A stretch of DNA of 64,000 nt from Uloborus plumipes. Its lineage: Eukaryota; Arthropoda; Arachnida; Araneae; Uloboridae. The notes beneath the pieces are model-generated. The model ran no database searches. It was not told the origin of the DNA and saw nothing but the letters and a program-made list of their open reading frames with translations. The stretch spans positions 20,952 to 84,951 of the forward strand of contig JAXGGA010004742.1 in NCBI GenBank assembly GCA_038373865.1. The letters are read 5' to 3'. Below are positions 32,482 to 45,612 of the stretch, piece after piece (position 1 is the stretch's first letter; the number at the start of each line of letters is the position of its first letter). The position numbers and the translations under genes are program-made.

Positions 32482-35400
32482 GTTGGTGATTTTTAATAAG
32501 TGTAAAAACATGCATTCAGAGGTTTTTTTTTAAAAGTTATAAACTTTTATTGAATTAGACTTTTTCTTATGTCCGGCTAGTCTAGTGGGCTGAGCCAACT
32601 TCAGAGAGTAATCAGAGGGGAACAAGAGTTGGTAGCTAGCTCCCCTCATTTCAAAATGGAAAATATTGTTAATGTAACCAGAAAAAAACATGAAAACTTC
32701 AATTCTATTTTCAATGGAAATGTCTGTGAGCAAAACAAAGTAAATGTTTTTTCAATAATTGATGAATAGAATTTTTCACATATCATAATATGTTGCTAAA
32801 AAAGTTTGGATTTTTTTTCTTGTAACTTTTTAAACAAGTACTAGGATTAAATAAAAAATTTAAACAACCCCTGGCCCTGATTATCGATCTCATATAAAAA
32901 TGAAGGTCTCTGGTCATAAAGCATTTTAAATCTAAATATATTCAATTTTTTCGAGAGCATATTTTAACCACCGAAAAGGAAATATAATCTTACTAGTTAA
33001 GTTTGCTAGTCGCAGAAGCAGAATAAAGAAGGAAAATTAAAAATTCTCGTACTAAAATCAATTACAAGTATTTTAATTGTCAACAAATAGATATTAGCTA
33101 CAGATAAACATTTTAAATTGTTGAATTTTCATTCCTCATCAGCCAACAAGGATAGCAGTTTCTAACCCTGTAGATTTAAGCCTTAGCCGCAATTTCTAAA
33201 AAAAAAAGTTTTTTCAAGCTCTATTTTACACAGAAGTTTCAAACACATCTTATGAGAAGCAGATTTTTTTTGTCTTTCTCTTGGTACTATTGTTTTAAAT
33301 TTGCAAGTATTATAATATTTTTAAAATCGTGAAATTTTTTTTAGGTTTTTGATTAATATCTCTGTTAATTAATGTCAACCCAAGACGTGACCTAGCTAAG
33401 AACACTCTCAATCACTTCACCTTTCAAACGAAAACAATTTTTTTCCTTCCTTCCTTGCTGCGTCAAGGGTTAAAAATCAGTTTTAAAAGTGGAAACAGAA
33501 GAACATTTTTGGATATTATTTTCAAACTGCCATATTCTCCTCCGAAGTTCAGATAAACTGAATTTAGAAATTCTGAAAAAAATCCAAGCAGTCTCAGGAA
33601 AAAATCCAATTCCTTTCTAATAGAAATGCTAAACGTAAGCCGTAAAAGTCAGTTGGTGGTGACAATTATTAACCTTCTTCATTTTAATTACTTAAGTAAT
33701 CTGCAAAATCTTTAGTTGGATAACAACAAACGTTTTATTTGCTTTATCTTTTCTTTTTTTTAAAGAATCTGTATTATCGGCCTTTGATGTAAGTGTGCCT
33801 TAAAAAATTGAGATTTCCCTTTAAAGATATTAACGCCAAACCTTTTTACTTCCTTTTACGTAGTAAAGAAAGTGATCATGAAAAAAAAAGTTCATTCAAA
33901 TTTCAATCTAAATTTTGATTTTGCTCACACCCCGAATGAATGTTGAGTAGTTTTTTGGGTGCCAAGCTTTTGGTTGCCAAGTGTTTGACGCCAACTTGGC
34001 CACATATCACTAAGTTGGTGAAATTTTTCGGGAAAAAAAATGAATTTTTTGAATTTGGGTTCAATTTGGCGTCATTGGCGATATTTTGCGACGGCAATAT
34101 TTAGAAAATCAGTCACTGTAAAACATTTTTTTGCATTGTTTTGTGGCAAACTAGGGGTGTAAATGTTTGAATTGTTCCATAAATTAAGCGGAAAAAGTAA
34201 GCGAGGCAAATTTCCATAAATTTTATGAAATTTGAGGACTTCTTAACACAATCAGCTTCATTATTTGAAGGAGAGTTTATCCAATTTGTTCTTTTGTGTA
34301 GAAGCTGAGTGGTTCACTAAATATTCGAGCTCTCGGAGGAGTATCACTAAGCGTTGAAAATCATTTTAGAAATTGTCCATAATCTTGCTACGAAAGAAAG
34401 AGTTTAGGAAAGTAACATTCATTGAAGAACAATTACAACTCTTTGTTGCAGGTTGTCCAAAAACATTGCTGAGCTTATACGAATAGCAAAAAAAGTTAAG
34501 AAGGTAGGTTGTGCATCCCTGCTGTTCACAATTATCTTCTTTAAAATGAATACTACAGATCCTTGTGCTTTGAGCAATTACTTTATCCTTCCTCCTCCAT
34601 TTATATAACCGTTGTCTGAAAATGCTAAGATCTTTTGGAAAAACTTGATAAACTTTTGATTCACGTTTAGTATTCTTGTAATAACTCTTACAAGTCGAAA
34701 GTAAGCAAAGCCTGACTTTCTAAAAAAAAAATTGAAAAAATACAGGAGGGGATTAAATGTGCTAGCAATAGTGACTCTATTTTAACAAAAAAGTTTTACC
34801 AACAGTATTCGTAATATTCTGCAGAGTCCCATTGACTCGTTGTCAACATTGGTTCTGATATAGGAGTTTTAAATAGTGCTGTTAATTTAGGCCATGATTG
34901 AAGTAAGGGAAAGAAAGCAGTGTATTTCGAAATTCTACCACCCAAATGTTTCGAAAATGAAGCTTTAAAATTGAAATTTTAAGGTATCTTTTATCGATTT
35001 TTTTTCTCTGACAATCCCAGAGTTTTACTCTCTATATCCTGCTCATAATTTTCTTCTTTAAATGTGTTAGCAGTGCAGTGGACTCTTATTACTAGAAAGT
35101 ATCATCAACTATATTCTAAACATTCTCTACAGTCACGTTGACTCGTCAATGCCGTGATGTCAGCAACTTGTTTTTTCACTTCTAATAGGGACCCAGTGCA
35201 AGTTTATTCTTCAAAGTTATAAAGCAGCCATTACTTTCAATGGCCCTGGAAAACAAAGTAAAGGAGGGGCTTTTGCATTTTGTGGCAGTCTTTGTATGAA
35301 ATCAGCAGGGTGCTTGTTTTTAAACAAAAAGGCTAGAAAGATGCTTTTTCAATAACAAAAGGGCAAAAAGGATGTGCTTCTGGGATGAAAGGGAAAGCAG

Positions 35401-35751
35401 GGCATAGTGTCCTTCCGCTTAATTCTGGGGAAGCACTGATGATAAATTGAAGCTAAAAATTTTTATTTGAGCAATTTAAATGTTATTTGTAGTTTCATTG
35501 CTTTTAATTTTATGTCTGATGGTAAATTTTAGCTAAACATTTTTATTTCAGTAATTTAAATGTTATTTGTAGTTTTATTTATATTTAATTTTATGTTTTC
35601 CGAAATTTAATATAAATTAGTGTCGTTTTTTACAAATAAAAATGTAGGAAATTTCGAACATAAAATTTTTTACCCAAACATAATGGCATACATTTTAATG
35701 ACTTTCATTTCTACGAGTTTTTAAAATCTTCAGTAATATGTGATTAGTATG
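32482..35751. other. Intron 2 of the visible gene, first part
   Basis: AT-rich with no supported exon. A hAT-like terminus (GGTTGTGCATCCCTG) near 34505 has no partner. Nothing else is recognised. Confidence 0.4.
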
Positions 35752-35921
35752 CAGGGACGTCATTTAAAGTTTTTCCAGGGGAAGGGGGCAAAGGGTAAAA
35801 ACACAATACAATTTCACCAGAAAACAACAAAAACCACGCCCACTTACATGTAAATACATTGATTTCTCAAAGTCAGGGGGGGGGGCAATTGACCCCCCTG
35901 CCCCCCTAAATGACGGGCCTG
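35752..35921 (+). mobile_element. hAT-like G-rich MITE, copy C
   Basis: It runs from CAGGGACGTCATTTAAAG to CCTAAATGACGGGCCTG, 170 bp. The flanks TTAGTATG (35744-35751) and TTAGTACG (35922-35929) match at 7 of 8. The interior CAGGGGGGGGGGCAATTGAC is followed by C-runs that can fold into a GC hairpin. This is the cleanest uninterrupted family member together with 54101-54272. Confidence 0.87.
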
Positions 35922-36246
35922 TTAGTACGTTTCTATTTGGTTACTAATATCTTCAAACTCATGGTTATTGAACCTGCTTATATTATCTAAGCGCAAGGAC
36001 TATTTGGAGCATGCGAGCTCAGTGTGAAAAATTATTTTTGTATTTTAAGTGAACTGTTTTGTTTGTTACTTTTATGAAAGAAATACAGAAGAATGCTGAG
36101 TATCTAACACTTTGGTTATCCAACACAGCTTAAGATGCATAAAATGTGAAAATCAAAATAAATCAGCCCTTCAGCACATATTTAATCAAAATTATAATTG
36201 TTAGTTAAACTTCAGTTTCTAGTTTTATCAAAATAAATGTGAAGTA

Positions 36247-37860
36247 TGAGCCAATATTTAGAAAAGTGCCAATTTGAAGTTGGAGTTTTCTGAAAAAAAA
36301 ATTTTTGCAGAAAAAAACTAATATTGGATTTTAAGTCTAAATTGGGTCTAAATGCAAGAAAATAAAAGGGGGGAGGTCAAGGAAGTTATTTACCCCCTCC
36401 TTAGATTACTCACTTTTAAGCCATTATAGATCTGATGAATGTTACTGATCTGATGTTAATATGAGTTACATATTTGAGTTTATGCTTTCAGTCTTCGTTA
36501 ACATCTCTAAATATATCATTTCCTTGTATTTTTAACATAGAATTAAGATAATTATACTAAAATATATATATTAGGCTAAAAAATCAAATTTCATTATAAA
36601 AAAGCATTGCTTCGAAATAAAAATGAGCGATAAGGTTTTTAGATAAAATAAATTATAAGATTACCATATCCAAGCTAATAAAACATTTGTTTTGTTTTGA
36701 AACAACACACAACTTCAACTTTTTCAACACACAACTCTGCTGCTTGCCTTTCTTAAATTAGTTGCAGGAATTTTAATTTCTTGATCAGAAATTCAAATTT
36801 AGCATGCTAGTTATTATCTAGTTATTTAGCGAAGTTATGAGAAATTGAAGCACCAAAAATAAATAAATAAATAAAATAATAATAATTAATTAACTTAATT
36901 TCTGCAGTGTCAATTATTCTTATTTTACTAACTTCTATTGTTAGGTCATACAAACCACAAATGAAGCAATTGTACTAAAACTCATTGCTTTTCATTTTTT
37001 AAGAACAAAAATATTCAATATATATGGCTAAAACTTATGATTTTTGCTTTTTATAATTCTGAAACGTGTGAGTTAGTTCTGTAACATATTTGCTGTTTTT
37101 CAATGTTACCGCTCTGACTGTTACCGATCTGAAAACTGACAAAGTATTTTTTTTTTATATCCGAGTCGATCGCACTAAACCAAAATCAAACACGTGGTTT
37201 TTTCACTTGTAATAAAGGACTATACTTATATATAAAATAATTTTTAAAATAATAAAAACTGCGCATTTTAGAGCGTGTTACCGATCTGATGATTCAAATG
37301 ACACACATTTTATAAAATCACTTAAAAAAATCTTACCTACAATTTTAGATGCAGAAATGCAAATTTTTAATTACGATTGATAGAACACCCCACCAGGTTC
37401 TCAGTATCACGGGATATAGGTGCAGGAAATGATTTTGGGAACCTAAACATAGATCGGAAGTTATTGTTACCACTCTGACGGCGGAACTTGGGACACGCTT
37501 ATTTCGCATCGGCTAGAAAATCAGAAATCGATTAAACCAAAAATGAAGTAAAATCTTAACAAAGGGGTAAAAATAGAATCGTTTTTTGTGCAAGTGCGTT
37601 TTTTTGGGAAGTTAGAAAGTGCGCATGACCTATTTGCATGCTAAGCTTTGCTACTGGGGACACGTTACCGATCTGATTTTTGATGTATAAAAACAATATT
37701 TTCTGAAGAAAAAAAAAATTTTTTTTCTGATGTTATTAGATGAAATGAAAGCAAGAATCTTATCTTCTTTCTGGGGAAAATTATTTTTTAAACTAGTTAT
37801 TGAAATACTAGTGAAAATTCACATGGGACTCAAATTGGCACTTTTCTAAATATTAGCTCG
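36247..37860. mobile_element. TA-flanked DNA element with repeated GTTACCGATCTGA motif
   Basis: Inverted termini: GAGCCAATATTTAGAAAAGT at the left, and on the opposite strand of the right end CGAGCTAATATTTAGAAAAG, continuing through GCCAATTTGA. TA lies outside (36245-36246 and 37861-37862). The motif GTTACCGATCTGA or a near match occurs near 36446, 37107, 37122, 37276, 37466 and 37667. No transposase is seen. The layout resembles that of 2275-4742: short termini plus a dispersed motif of about 13 bp. Confidence 0.75.
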
Positions 37861-38001
37861 TATACATACTTTCGAAGTAAAATAAAATCATTGAAATTAT
37901 TACTTTATTTTGTTTGTAAATATGTTTATAGTTTTTTGCAAAAGTATTTAATTTTAAAGATTATTTGTACTTTTACTAATGATGGTGCTTGTTTCTATTA
38001 G

Positions 38002-38084
38002 ATTTACAACAACACTTGCCTGCATGATGGACTTGCATTATTATCCGCTGGATTCTCAAAATTGTACTATTGAAATTGAAAGCT
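38002..38084 (+). CDS. Lcch3: LCCH3 exon: Cys-loop (83 bp)
   Basis: It completes the split Arg codon (AG|A) and reads [20 protein letters not shown] then CTIEIES, ending with one base of a Tyr codon. The two cysteines are separated by 13 residues, with the DLHYYPLD core and the invariant Pro-Leu-Asp, which is the signature disulphide loop of the superfamily. The acceptor is tctattag and the donor gtaagt. The 83-bp length equals the vertebrate GABA-A exon. The final ES plus the YGYT of the next exon make the loop B segment with the conserved Glu that contacts GABA in this family. Confidence 0.97.
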
Positions 38085-39129
38085 GTAAGTAGTCTTTAGT
38101 TTTCTGACATTTTTTTCCATTGAAAATATACTGAAATTCATTTATGTGTTATGGTTTTTCAAAGTACCCATAGCCCGAAAAGGTCCTTTCACTCCTGAAT
38201 TAAAAATTATTTCAAGTTTTTCTGTGCATCAAAGGCAATAGGGTACGTTGAGAATGATTCAGTTAGAAATTTCTCATATTTGTCAAATTCTTTGTTATTT
38301 CCTTTTTTTTTCATCTGCTTTAGCTTGAATTTCAGCTACAGTATCTTCAAAATTAAATGTGTTGGAAGTGATAACAGTGGCCTCAACATATGCTTATCTG
38401 GTCCACACTTTAAAAAATGTCATCACTTGCTCTCAAGGTTTAACCCTCAACATTCTCTTTTGTTTCACTGAAGTAAAGAAATTTTTTTCAAAGAAGAAAA
38501 AATAAGCTAAGCTGAAAGATTGTTGAAATTCAATCACCTTTTTAACCATGAGCTTAGGGTTAGTATCGCAATTGTATATCGATTTGAGTTCCCCAAAGAA
38601 AACAGTTTTTCATAAGAATAACCTTCAATACATGGAATATATGCAAATTTGTCACTAACATACGCTACTTATGTATTTAATCGGATATGTAAACTTCTTA
38701 TACCCATTTTACACTAGAACAAGAATTGAGCAACTCATATTTCTAAAAGAGAGTATTTTGTAGATGGCTACAAGCCCCAAGACATTGAACTACACCATTT
38801 CCTGTGAGAAGGATACCCTGGACTGATGAGTCCTTGTTCACTTGAGGGGGCATGATAAATTTGCATAACTGGGGCATCAGTATGCTGAACAAAAATTCAT
38901 TTTCAACCTATTTCAGCTCATCATTCCAAAAGAGATCAGCGTAAATGTTTCACTTTGTGCAATGGGTGATCGTTTGATAGTTTCTAAAGTAACCTGACAG
39001 GAATCACATTTTCAAAATTTCTTGAACATTATTTGACTCGCTTACTTTGTTATTCCCGTTTGTGAGAGAGCGAAAATCATTTCCCAACACAGCAGTGCTC
39101 CTGCACACTCTTCAAATGCGGTTTGAGAC

Positions 39130-39400
39130 TTTCTGACAGAACAATACCCGCCAGTCATATCTGTCCCATTCCTTGGCTGCTTAGATTGCCAGATCTATCG
39201 TCAGTGGACTTCTTGATTTGGGGATTCTTGAAACAAGCAGTTTACTGCACAGAGGTAACCCGTTTGCAGTACATATTCTAGCTTTCGGCTGGATGGAGCA
39301 GTAGCAAAACTGAGAAATGAAATTTCATTGAGAGCGATAGTAGTTTTCTCTTTCGTAAGAGACCAAGCTCTATCAGGTTTTGGAGCTGTTAATTTCAGCA
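39130..39400 (+). pseudogene. DDE transposase relic (Tc1/IS630-like, C-terminal)
   Basis: One frame reads DFLIWGFLKQAVYCTEVTRL just after an SPDLxxxDF-like stretch, matching the SPDLTPCDFFLWGYLKxxVY block of arthropod IS630/Tc1-like transposases. Other frames carry decayed flanking words. There are several stops and shifts. No termini were identified. Confidence 0.45.
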
Positions 39401-40251
39401 GCTCCGGTAAATTTTGAATATTGCTTACATGTAAATGTACTCATTGATGATAGTCTTAATTCTTGAAATTTTGCTTATTCCTTCTTGAAAAGGGTGTGAA
39501 AGTAATGCTTCCTTTGTTTCTTCCTTCTGTTATCTCTTGTGGTTGTTAACTTAATAAAGTGTTAAAATTATTATTTAGTTATAAAACTTTCTTTTTCTTG
39601 AACAAATAAAACAGCACACTTGCATGAAATAGAAAATTAAGAAGAGAAAAGCCTGATTTTTTGCTAATTTTCCTATTCTGACAAATGATAATTTTCATAC
39701 TGTTTGAAATAAGAGCGAATTTCTGCTGAACTTGAAACACAATATGATTTACTGTTGTTTAATCTGAAAGCTAGCTAAATGGATTAGTTTTTAGTAGATT
39801 TGACTAGGTGTAGCTCATATGGTTGTTTTTGAAAATGTTGAATGAAAACTTTGGTGCAATTTTAATTCTGAATGTTTCCAATGTTTCAAAGATTGTAGCT
39901 CTCTGTAAAGTGCAATTATCTTAATGGAAAAAGTGTCATTTTGTAGGTTTTAGTCTGCTCTTTCCAAATATGTCTTTTTTTATGCTCAGGTCTTACAGGA
40001 ATTCTGGAAATCTGTCTCTTTTCAGAGTTTTGCTGTTTCACTCATCTTTCTTATACCTACTATAATTTGGTTACGGTTGAGAATAGGACACGATAATGGG
40101 TGGTTCTATGTTCCGTCTGTTCTATTCCCCGTTTCGTATGGCAGATTTGGTAGAATTCACCCCATATAAATGCCAGTATCTTAAGCAATATGGAACTTGT
40201 GGGTCTGTGATTGATGTTGTTGGTAAACATGGGTTAGATTAAAAGTTGGGG

Positions 40252-40711
40252 CTAGTGGTCGGAAGTAGTGTGCTACAAGTAGCAAAACTACCGTAGCAGC
40301 TACATTTCTAGTAGTTTGTAGAAATTAGTAGTGAGTGCGCGATACAAAAAATAGTTGTTTGTAGTAATTTCTGAAAACTACTCAAGAGGAAAATTAAAAA
40401 GGAGGGAAGAAGAAAATAAGGTTCAATTGAACTATGATTCCTGAAGGACTATGATTCTTGAGGTCCAAAGAAAAAAAAAATCAGCAATTTGTCATTGCTA
40501 AATGATAGACAATTCTTAGTAATATTCCATGTCCAAATGAGCTAATTTATTAAGCTCTTTTCGTGCAATCCTCAAGTGGTATATGCTTTTATATATTTTT
40601 TTAAGTAGCTAAGTAACGACTATGTTTCAAAAGTAGTTTGTAGTTGCTACATTTTAAAAAAGTTGTAGTTGTAGTTAGCTTCAAACAAAATGTAGTTTTT
40701 CCAACCACTAG
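40252..40711. mobile_element. hAT-like element of the CAGTGGTCGGAAGTAG family, short copy
   Basis: It begins CTAGTGGTCGGAAGTAGTGT and ends GTAGTTTTTCCAACCACTAG, 460 bp, with the same TAGTAGTTTGTAG-rich subterminal regions as 28668-29490. The middle is deleted or different. No target duplication was recognised, so its edges may be a few bases off. Confidence 0.65.
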
Positions 40712-41178
40712 ATGGGTCTAATGAAGAAGTCGGTACAAATGTCAAGTGAGTTTTCGTGTTATTAAATGATCTAGCTATATTTAAAGGTACTTGAAAATGT
40801 TTAAAAGCAGGTTTTTCTAAACTATGACTCCATGTCTAATTTCCTTTTCAGAAACCCCCACAAGAAATGATTTGTTTTCTCTAAAGTAATTAACACAATT
40901 TACCATAATGCATCATGCTGACTTTGTTTCAGAAAAATTATTTAAAAAACGCTTGTTTAATGTATGATTTATTTGTTAAACTTATAACCAAGTTTTGCAG
41001 AAAGATTCTGAAGTTCTAAAAGTATGTCGCAGATACTTCAAAACTTTCTGCTACTGGGATGTAAACCAGGTGTAAATCTCTCAGGAAACACATTTTCAAC
41101 TGTTATTTTTCAACTTTATTTTCATTTTTTAAAAATCTTATGCCTATTTTTATGTATGTTTAAAAATGTCTCATCTAG

Positions 41179-41310
41179 ATGGATACACTGTTGCTGATGT
41201 AAAGATGTATTGGATGAAAGATGCAGTACAAGGAGTTGAAAAAGCAGATCTTCCACAGTTTTCAATATTGCGTGTTGAAACTACAGATCGCTTAGAAGCT
41301 CTTGCCTCTG
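41179..41310 (+). CDS. Lcch3: LCCH3 exon: loops B and F (132 bp)
   Basis: It completes a Tyr codon and reads YGYTVADVKMYWMKDAVQGV, EKADLPQFSILRVETTDRLE, ALAS and a split Gly. YGYT is loop B; the KDAVQGVEKADLPQFSI region is the variable loop F before the LPQF motif typical of GABA-A type subunits. The acceptor is tcatctag and the donor g|gttagt. Its length is two codons shorter than the 138-bp vertebrate beta exon. A degraded Tc1-type transposon sits about 200 bp into the following intron. Confidence 0.95.
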
Positions 41311-41508
41311 GTTAGTTTTTAGTTGTTCTAGACGTCTCCATTAATTTTTTTTCAGTGTAAGTAATATTGCTATGTGAGAATGTTTTTGAAACCACAAAAT
41401 TATCAAAAATGAAAAAAATGTATTTGTCATGTTTGATAGTTTTGTGATTTCAGTAATATTTTTATACATAATGTATTCGGAAATGATCTTTACAACCATG
41501 ATAACATA

Positions 41509-43046
41509 CAGTGACTCACAAAAGTGTTGGTACACCTTAAAAATTTGCAGTTAAACCAAAATTCCCTAGAACTGAATCTGAATATGAAGACATATTTTTT
41601 CACATTATCTCTGAGTCGTTCTGAATAAAACCCTGTATTTGTTTTTAAAATATTAATTGATTTTCTTTTTGAAATGGGTCAAAAAGCGAAGAGACAGAAA
41701 TAACACGCCACAAAAGCCTTCTTACACTGCAATATTTTTTGATAAATTCCTGATTTAAGTTCACATCTGTTGTTTTTCCATTATTGTTGCATTGTATTGA
41801 CACCTTAAAAGCATTTGGCTTTAATTTTTTGCAGCTTTATTCTGAAATAATCCACTAATTATTTTTAAATGTCTTGTATTGGTAAAAACCATAGAAACTT
41901 CTAAAATGGGATTATTTTTCATCATAATAGTAGTAAGTCGGCTCAAAATATTTCTAATTAGTTAATTTCTATCATTCCTTATATAGTATGTGATAAAATG
42001 CTTTTGAAGAAAAAAATCAGAGCAAAACCTGGGTAAGAATGGGAAACTGGCAAAGCCTGCAATACGTTGTTTGATATTTATGAAAAATCTATGCTTGAGA
42101 GCTATAAAATTTTCTGCAGAATTTAAGGAAACATTTTATGTTTCAATTTCAACTGAAAAAGTTCTAACCACAAAATAACTAATAAATAAGCCCAAAATGT
42201 TTTTGAATAATGTTGTATTTGCAGATTAAAGGAAATTTAACATTTTTAGCGGTAATTATAAGGGGGAGAAAAAGTTAGGAATTTAATTTTAAGAACTTAA
42301 GCAAGGTGGTAGAGGTGCTATTGTGTAAGGGTGTCTGTCAGCAGCAGGACTTAGTAATTTTATATTTATTAATGGGGTAACGAAGCATACTGTTTCTTAA
42401 ATAATTTTACAACACAATTACAAACTATCCGCCCAAAATTTGAGCACTGGAAGCAATTTGCTTTTCTGACCAAGATAACTGTAAGTAGCAAGCAGTTTCA
42501 ACATTTGCTTTTGGTGTCTCTAAAACTGTCCAAAACTTTTATAAGTATCACCCAAGTCACCCTAAACTCAGTTTTAACTCAATGGAACATAATTGGAGAA
42601 AACTGGAAGTTAGAGTGCAAAAATACGAGGTTACATCGAAAATCTAACCGAAGTAGTATAATGATGGAAGAGTGAATGAATATTGGCTTCGAAATCCCAC
42701 AAAAAGTAACGAAATCTATTCCAAGGTGTTTAAAAGCTGTTGTAGATACTGGAACAATAATCTGCTAAATGATAAAACAATGAAAAATTGAATTATTTAC
42801 AAATATGTAAATATGTGTTTAAAGTGTACAAATACTTTTGTGAGATCAAATTCATGATACTTTTTGATTATTAATTTATTAAAAATCAAGTTTTGTTAAA
42901 TTATTAAAATATTTTATGTAGTTTTGTAAAGAATAGATTATAGATCATACTATTGAACACCCATTCCAAAATATTAATTTTAATTAACAAAAAAAGCTCT
43001 ATTTCATTGAAAATGGTAAGTGTACAAACACTTTTGTGAGCCACTG
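41509..43046 (+). mobile_element. Degraded Tc1-type transposon
   Basis: Inverted termini CAGTGACTCACAAAAGTGTT and ACACTTTTGTGAGCCACTG with TA outside (41507-41508 and 43047-43048). Near 42560-42640 a frame reads LSFNSMEHNWRKLEVRVQKY, a decayed form of the Tc1 SPDLNPIENLWxxLKxRV block. Other transposase parts are broken by stops. Length 1.54 kb. Confidence 0.8.
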
Positions 43047-43639
43047 TATATAGTTTTGAAATGGGGATAGCTAGAAAAGTGCAGTTTCAGGCATAATGAT
43101 CATATGATGAACTTTTTACTCTTAATTAATTAACCCTTTTACATAATTCAAAGTTTCTCCTGTAATGCACAGGTATGAGCAGTGTTCTAGTTCTTTTTAT
43201 GTCCCTACTGGCATAGTTGCTGCTGCAATGCAAGCTCTCTGTTCTTGTAGATCATGAAATGAAATGAAAGGGAGTTCAACAGAACCACACTGCAACTTGA
43301 GGTCAATGGTATTTAACTCCAAACTAAAATCTAAACTGGACCAGTATCTGAAACAAAATTCAGCAAACACCTACTGGTAATATAATGAATCTCCCAAGGT
43401 TTAATTATATGTTGACGGATATTACAAACCTGTAGGTAGACATTCTTCACAACCACACGTGATGTGAGTCACAGTTTCATCATTAGCAAGCAACTCCTGC
43501 TGTTTGGATCATTAATGACTGACCCTTAATAACAAGATGTAAGGAGTCTAGTTGCATTCTTGATACTGTTTTTATGAAGTCTTATATAAATATGAATATG
43601 ACAACCAGCAACAAGCTCTCGGTCTAGCTAGGCTGGTCC

Positions 43640-44790
43640 TGGTCAATTTATATCCCCCAGGAAAGATCAGTGGCCCTTTTAAAGCTATCTATTCCCTTGC
43701 TTGATACCTCTTCCGGTAAGCTGTTCCAGGTGCCGACAATCCTACTAATATAGTAATGTTTTCTAACTTCCTGGCTAGAGATTTGAATAGCTTTAAGCAA
43801 TGTCCTCTTGTTCTGCCCTCCATTCAAAACTTTAACCCAGTAACGTCATCCATTTTGATAAGCTTACAGAACTGAGTCATGCTACCCTCTGACTCTTCTT
43901 TGCTCAAGTTTATACATATTAAGCACTTTAAGCCTGGAATCATAGTCTAAATTAGAAAACCAATTGACTAACCTTGTAGCCGTCCTTTGAACCCTTTTCA
44001 ATAAATTAATATCTTTCTTGAAAGAAGGGGACAGAAACTGAACAGCATTCATCAAATGAAGTCTTACCGAACTTCTATTTAAAGGCCCTAGAATCTTCTT
44101 AGGTTTGTTTGAAAAATATCTATTGATAAACTCAATCATCCTATTAGCTTTCTTACTAGCTATGCTGCACTGTTGACGAAACTTGAAGCCCTGATTTATT
44201 AAGGCACCCAGATCCATAACATTATCTGCCTGACTAATGACTGAACCCTGTAAATAATAGCTTGTAGGCTTATTTCCATGACCTAAATATAGCACTTGAC
44301 GTTTCCAAACGTTAAATGCCAGACACCACTTGTTTGCCCTATTAGTTATGTGGTCCAAATCCTCTTGCAGCAGATTTACTTCCACAACCTGATAATTTTC
44401 TGCAATTTTCTTCTGATAATTTTCTACAACCCCCTAACTGTGACGTGAACAGCAAGACAATTCGTGTTTCCAGAAACATTTTCATGAACATCATTCATAA
44501 AAATAATAAACAAAATGACACCTAAAACTGATCCATGGGGAACCCTATTTAAATCCTCACTCCATTTAGAAACTCACTCTGTTTTGAAAGAACCAAATGA
44601 TTTTCCCATACAACTATTTATTTCCTAACAATCAGCGAATTTCTGACCCTAACTAAAATTTTCAATCCTGTTCCTATATCAGCTAATTTTCTGAGTAGTG
44701 GAACATGCGGTTACTTGTTGAAAGCTGTTCGAAAATCAATGCAAAATGTTGCCAAGCCTGCAGGCACCTTGTGTTTTCTAGCCAAATAGA
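43640..44790 (-). pseudogene. Non-LTR retrotransposon (CR1/Jockey-like) reverse transcriptase relic
   Basis: Read on the minus strand. Near 44550-44500 a frameshifted stretch resembles the SGVPQGSVLGPILFxIFxND block of reverse transcriptase. 44385-43882 is open for 167 codons with DLDHITNRANKWCLAFNVWK, then YYLQGSVISQADNVMDLGAL and SIASKKANRMIEFINRYF. After a frameshift, 43830-43660 ends with the typical VGTWNSLPEEV and SFKRATD words. The FADD catalytic box is destroyed. The 5' end is missing, as is usual for LINE copies. Confidence 0.82.
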
Positions 44791-44917
44791 GTGCAAGTCA
44801 CGAAAAATAACTTACAGTCAAGGTTATAGCAGAGCAACGATAATTTTAAGCAAAGATTAATGTGATTAACAACAAATTTAAAACTAAGAACAAAACAACA
44901 TAAAAATAAGCGCTATT

Positions 44918-44920
<3 letters not shown>

Positions 44921-44968
<48 letters not shown>
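44921..44968. repeat. (TA)n microsatellite
   Basis: About 24 TA units directly left of a hAT-like element. Confidence 0.95.
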
Positions 44969-44974
<6 letters not shown>

Positions 44975-44977
44975 TAT

Positions 44978-45531
44978 CAGGGCCATATTCAAGTGGTGGG
45001 TTTTTAAGGTTCCAACCCCCTCCAAAATTTTTCAAAACTATTGCAAAAATGCTTTTCATAGTTTCTTCAGTGAAAAAATTATGTTTGCTGTTTTATTTTT
45101 ATTTTCTTATTTACTTTGAAACAGCATTTTAAAAATGAAATTATTATTATTGAATAGTTGTACAAATAAAGTTTTTTCTGCAGTATTTGTTTTTATTGTA
45201 GTTATTGCAAACATAATTTATTCCTTCGAATTTTCAATTCCAAAAAAAAAAAACACCAAAATTCTTCAAATTTGTAAGTACCAAACTCTATATTTAAGAG
45301 ATCTAAAAGTGTCCATAAGATAGAAATTTCAACTCATCTATTCAGATTTTTTTTCCTTCATTGAAAAGATGTCATTTTTTTGTTTTAATTTTTTTCATGT
45401 ATTCACTTTTAACATCTATTGCATCAAAAATCAACAGAGTATAGAACATGAAATGAAATTTTATTGACTGTATAGATTTAACGAGAAATAGATTTGGTAA
45501 AACCCTCTGAAACTAAAGTCTGGTTACGGCC

Positions 45532-45534
<3 letters not shown>
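44978..45534. mobile_element. hAT-like element with CAGGGCC termini inside a TA repeat
   Basis: The left end CAGGGCCATATTCAAG and right end GTCTGGTTACGGCCCTG are inverted over the first ten or so bases. TA-repeat sequence flanks both sides, so the 8-bp duplication (TATTATAT and ATATATAT) cannot be judged. 557 bp. The termini resemble those of 10915-12357. Confidence 0.6.

Positions 45535-45610
<76 letters not shown>
45535..45610. repeat. (TA)n microsatellite
   Basis: About 38 TA units between two mobile elements. Confidence 0.95.

Positions 45611-45612
<2 letters not shown>

Noticed and set aside
38815..38850. CTGATGAGTCC at 38823 resembles a hammerhead ribozyme core
   Set aside because: The required CGAAAC segment and stem pairing after stem II are missing (CACTTGAG follows).
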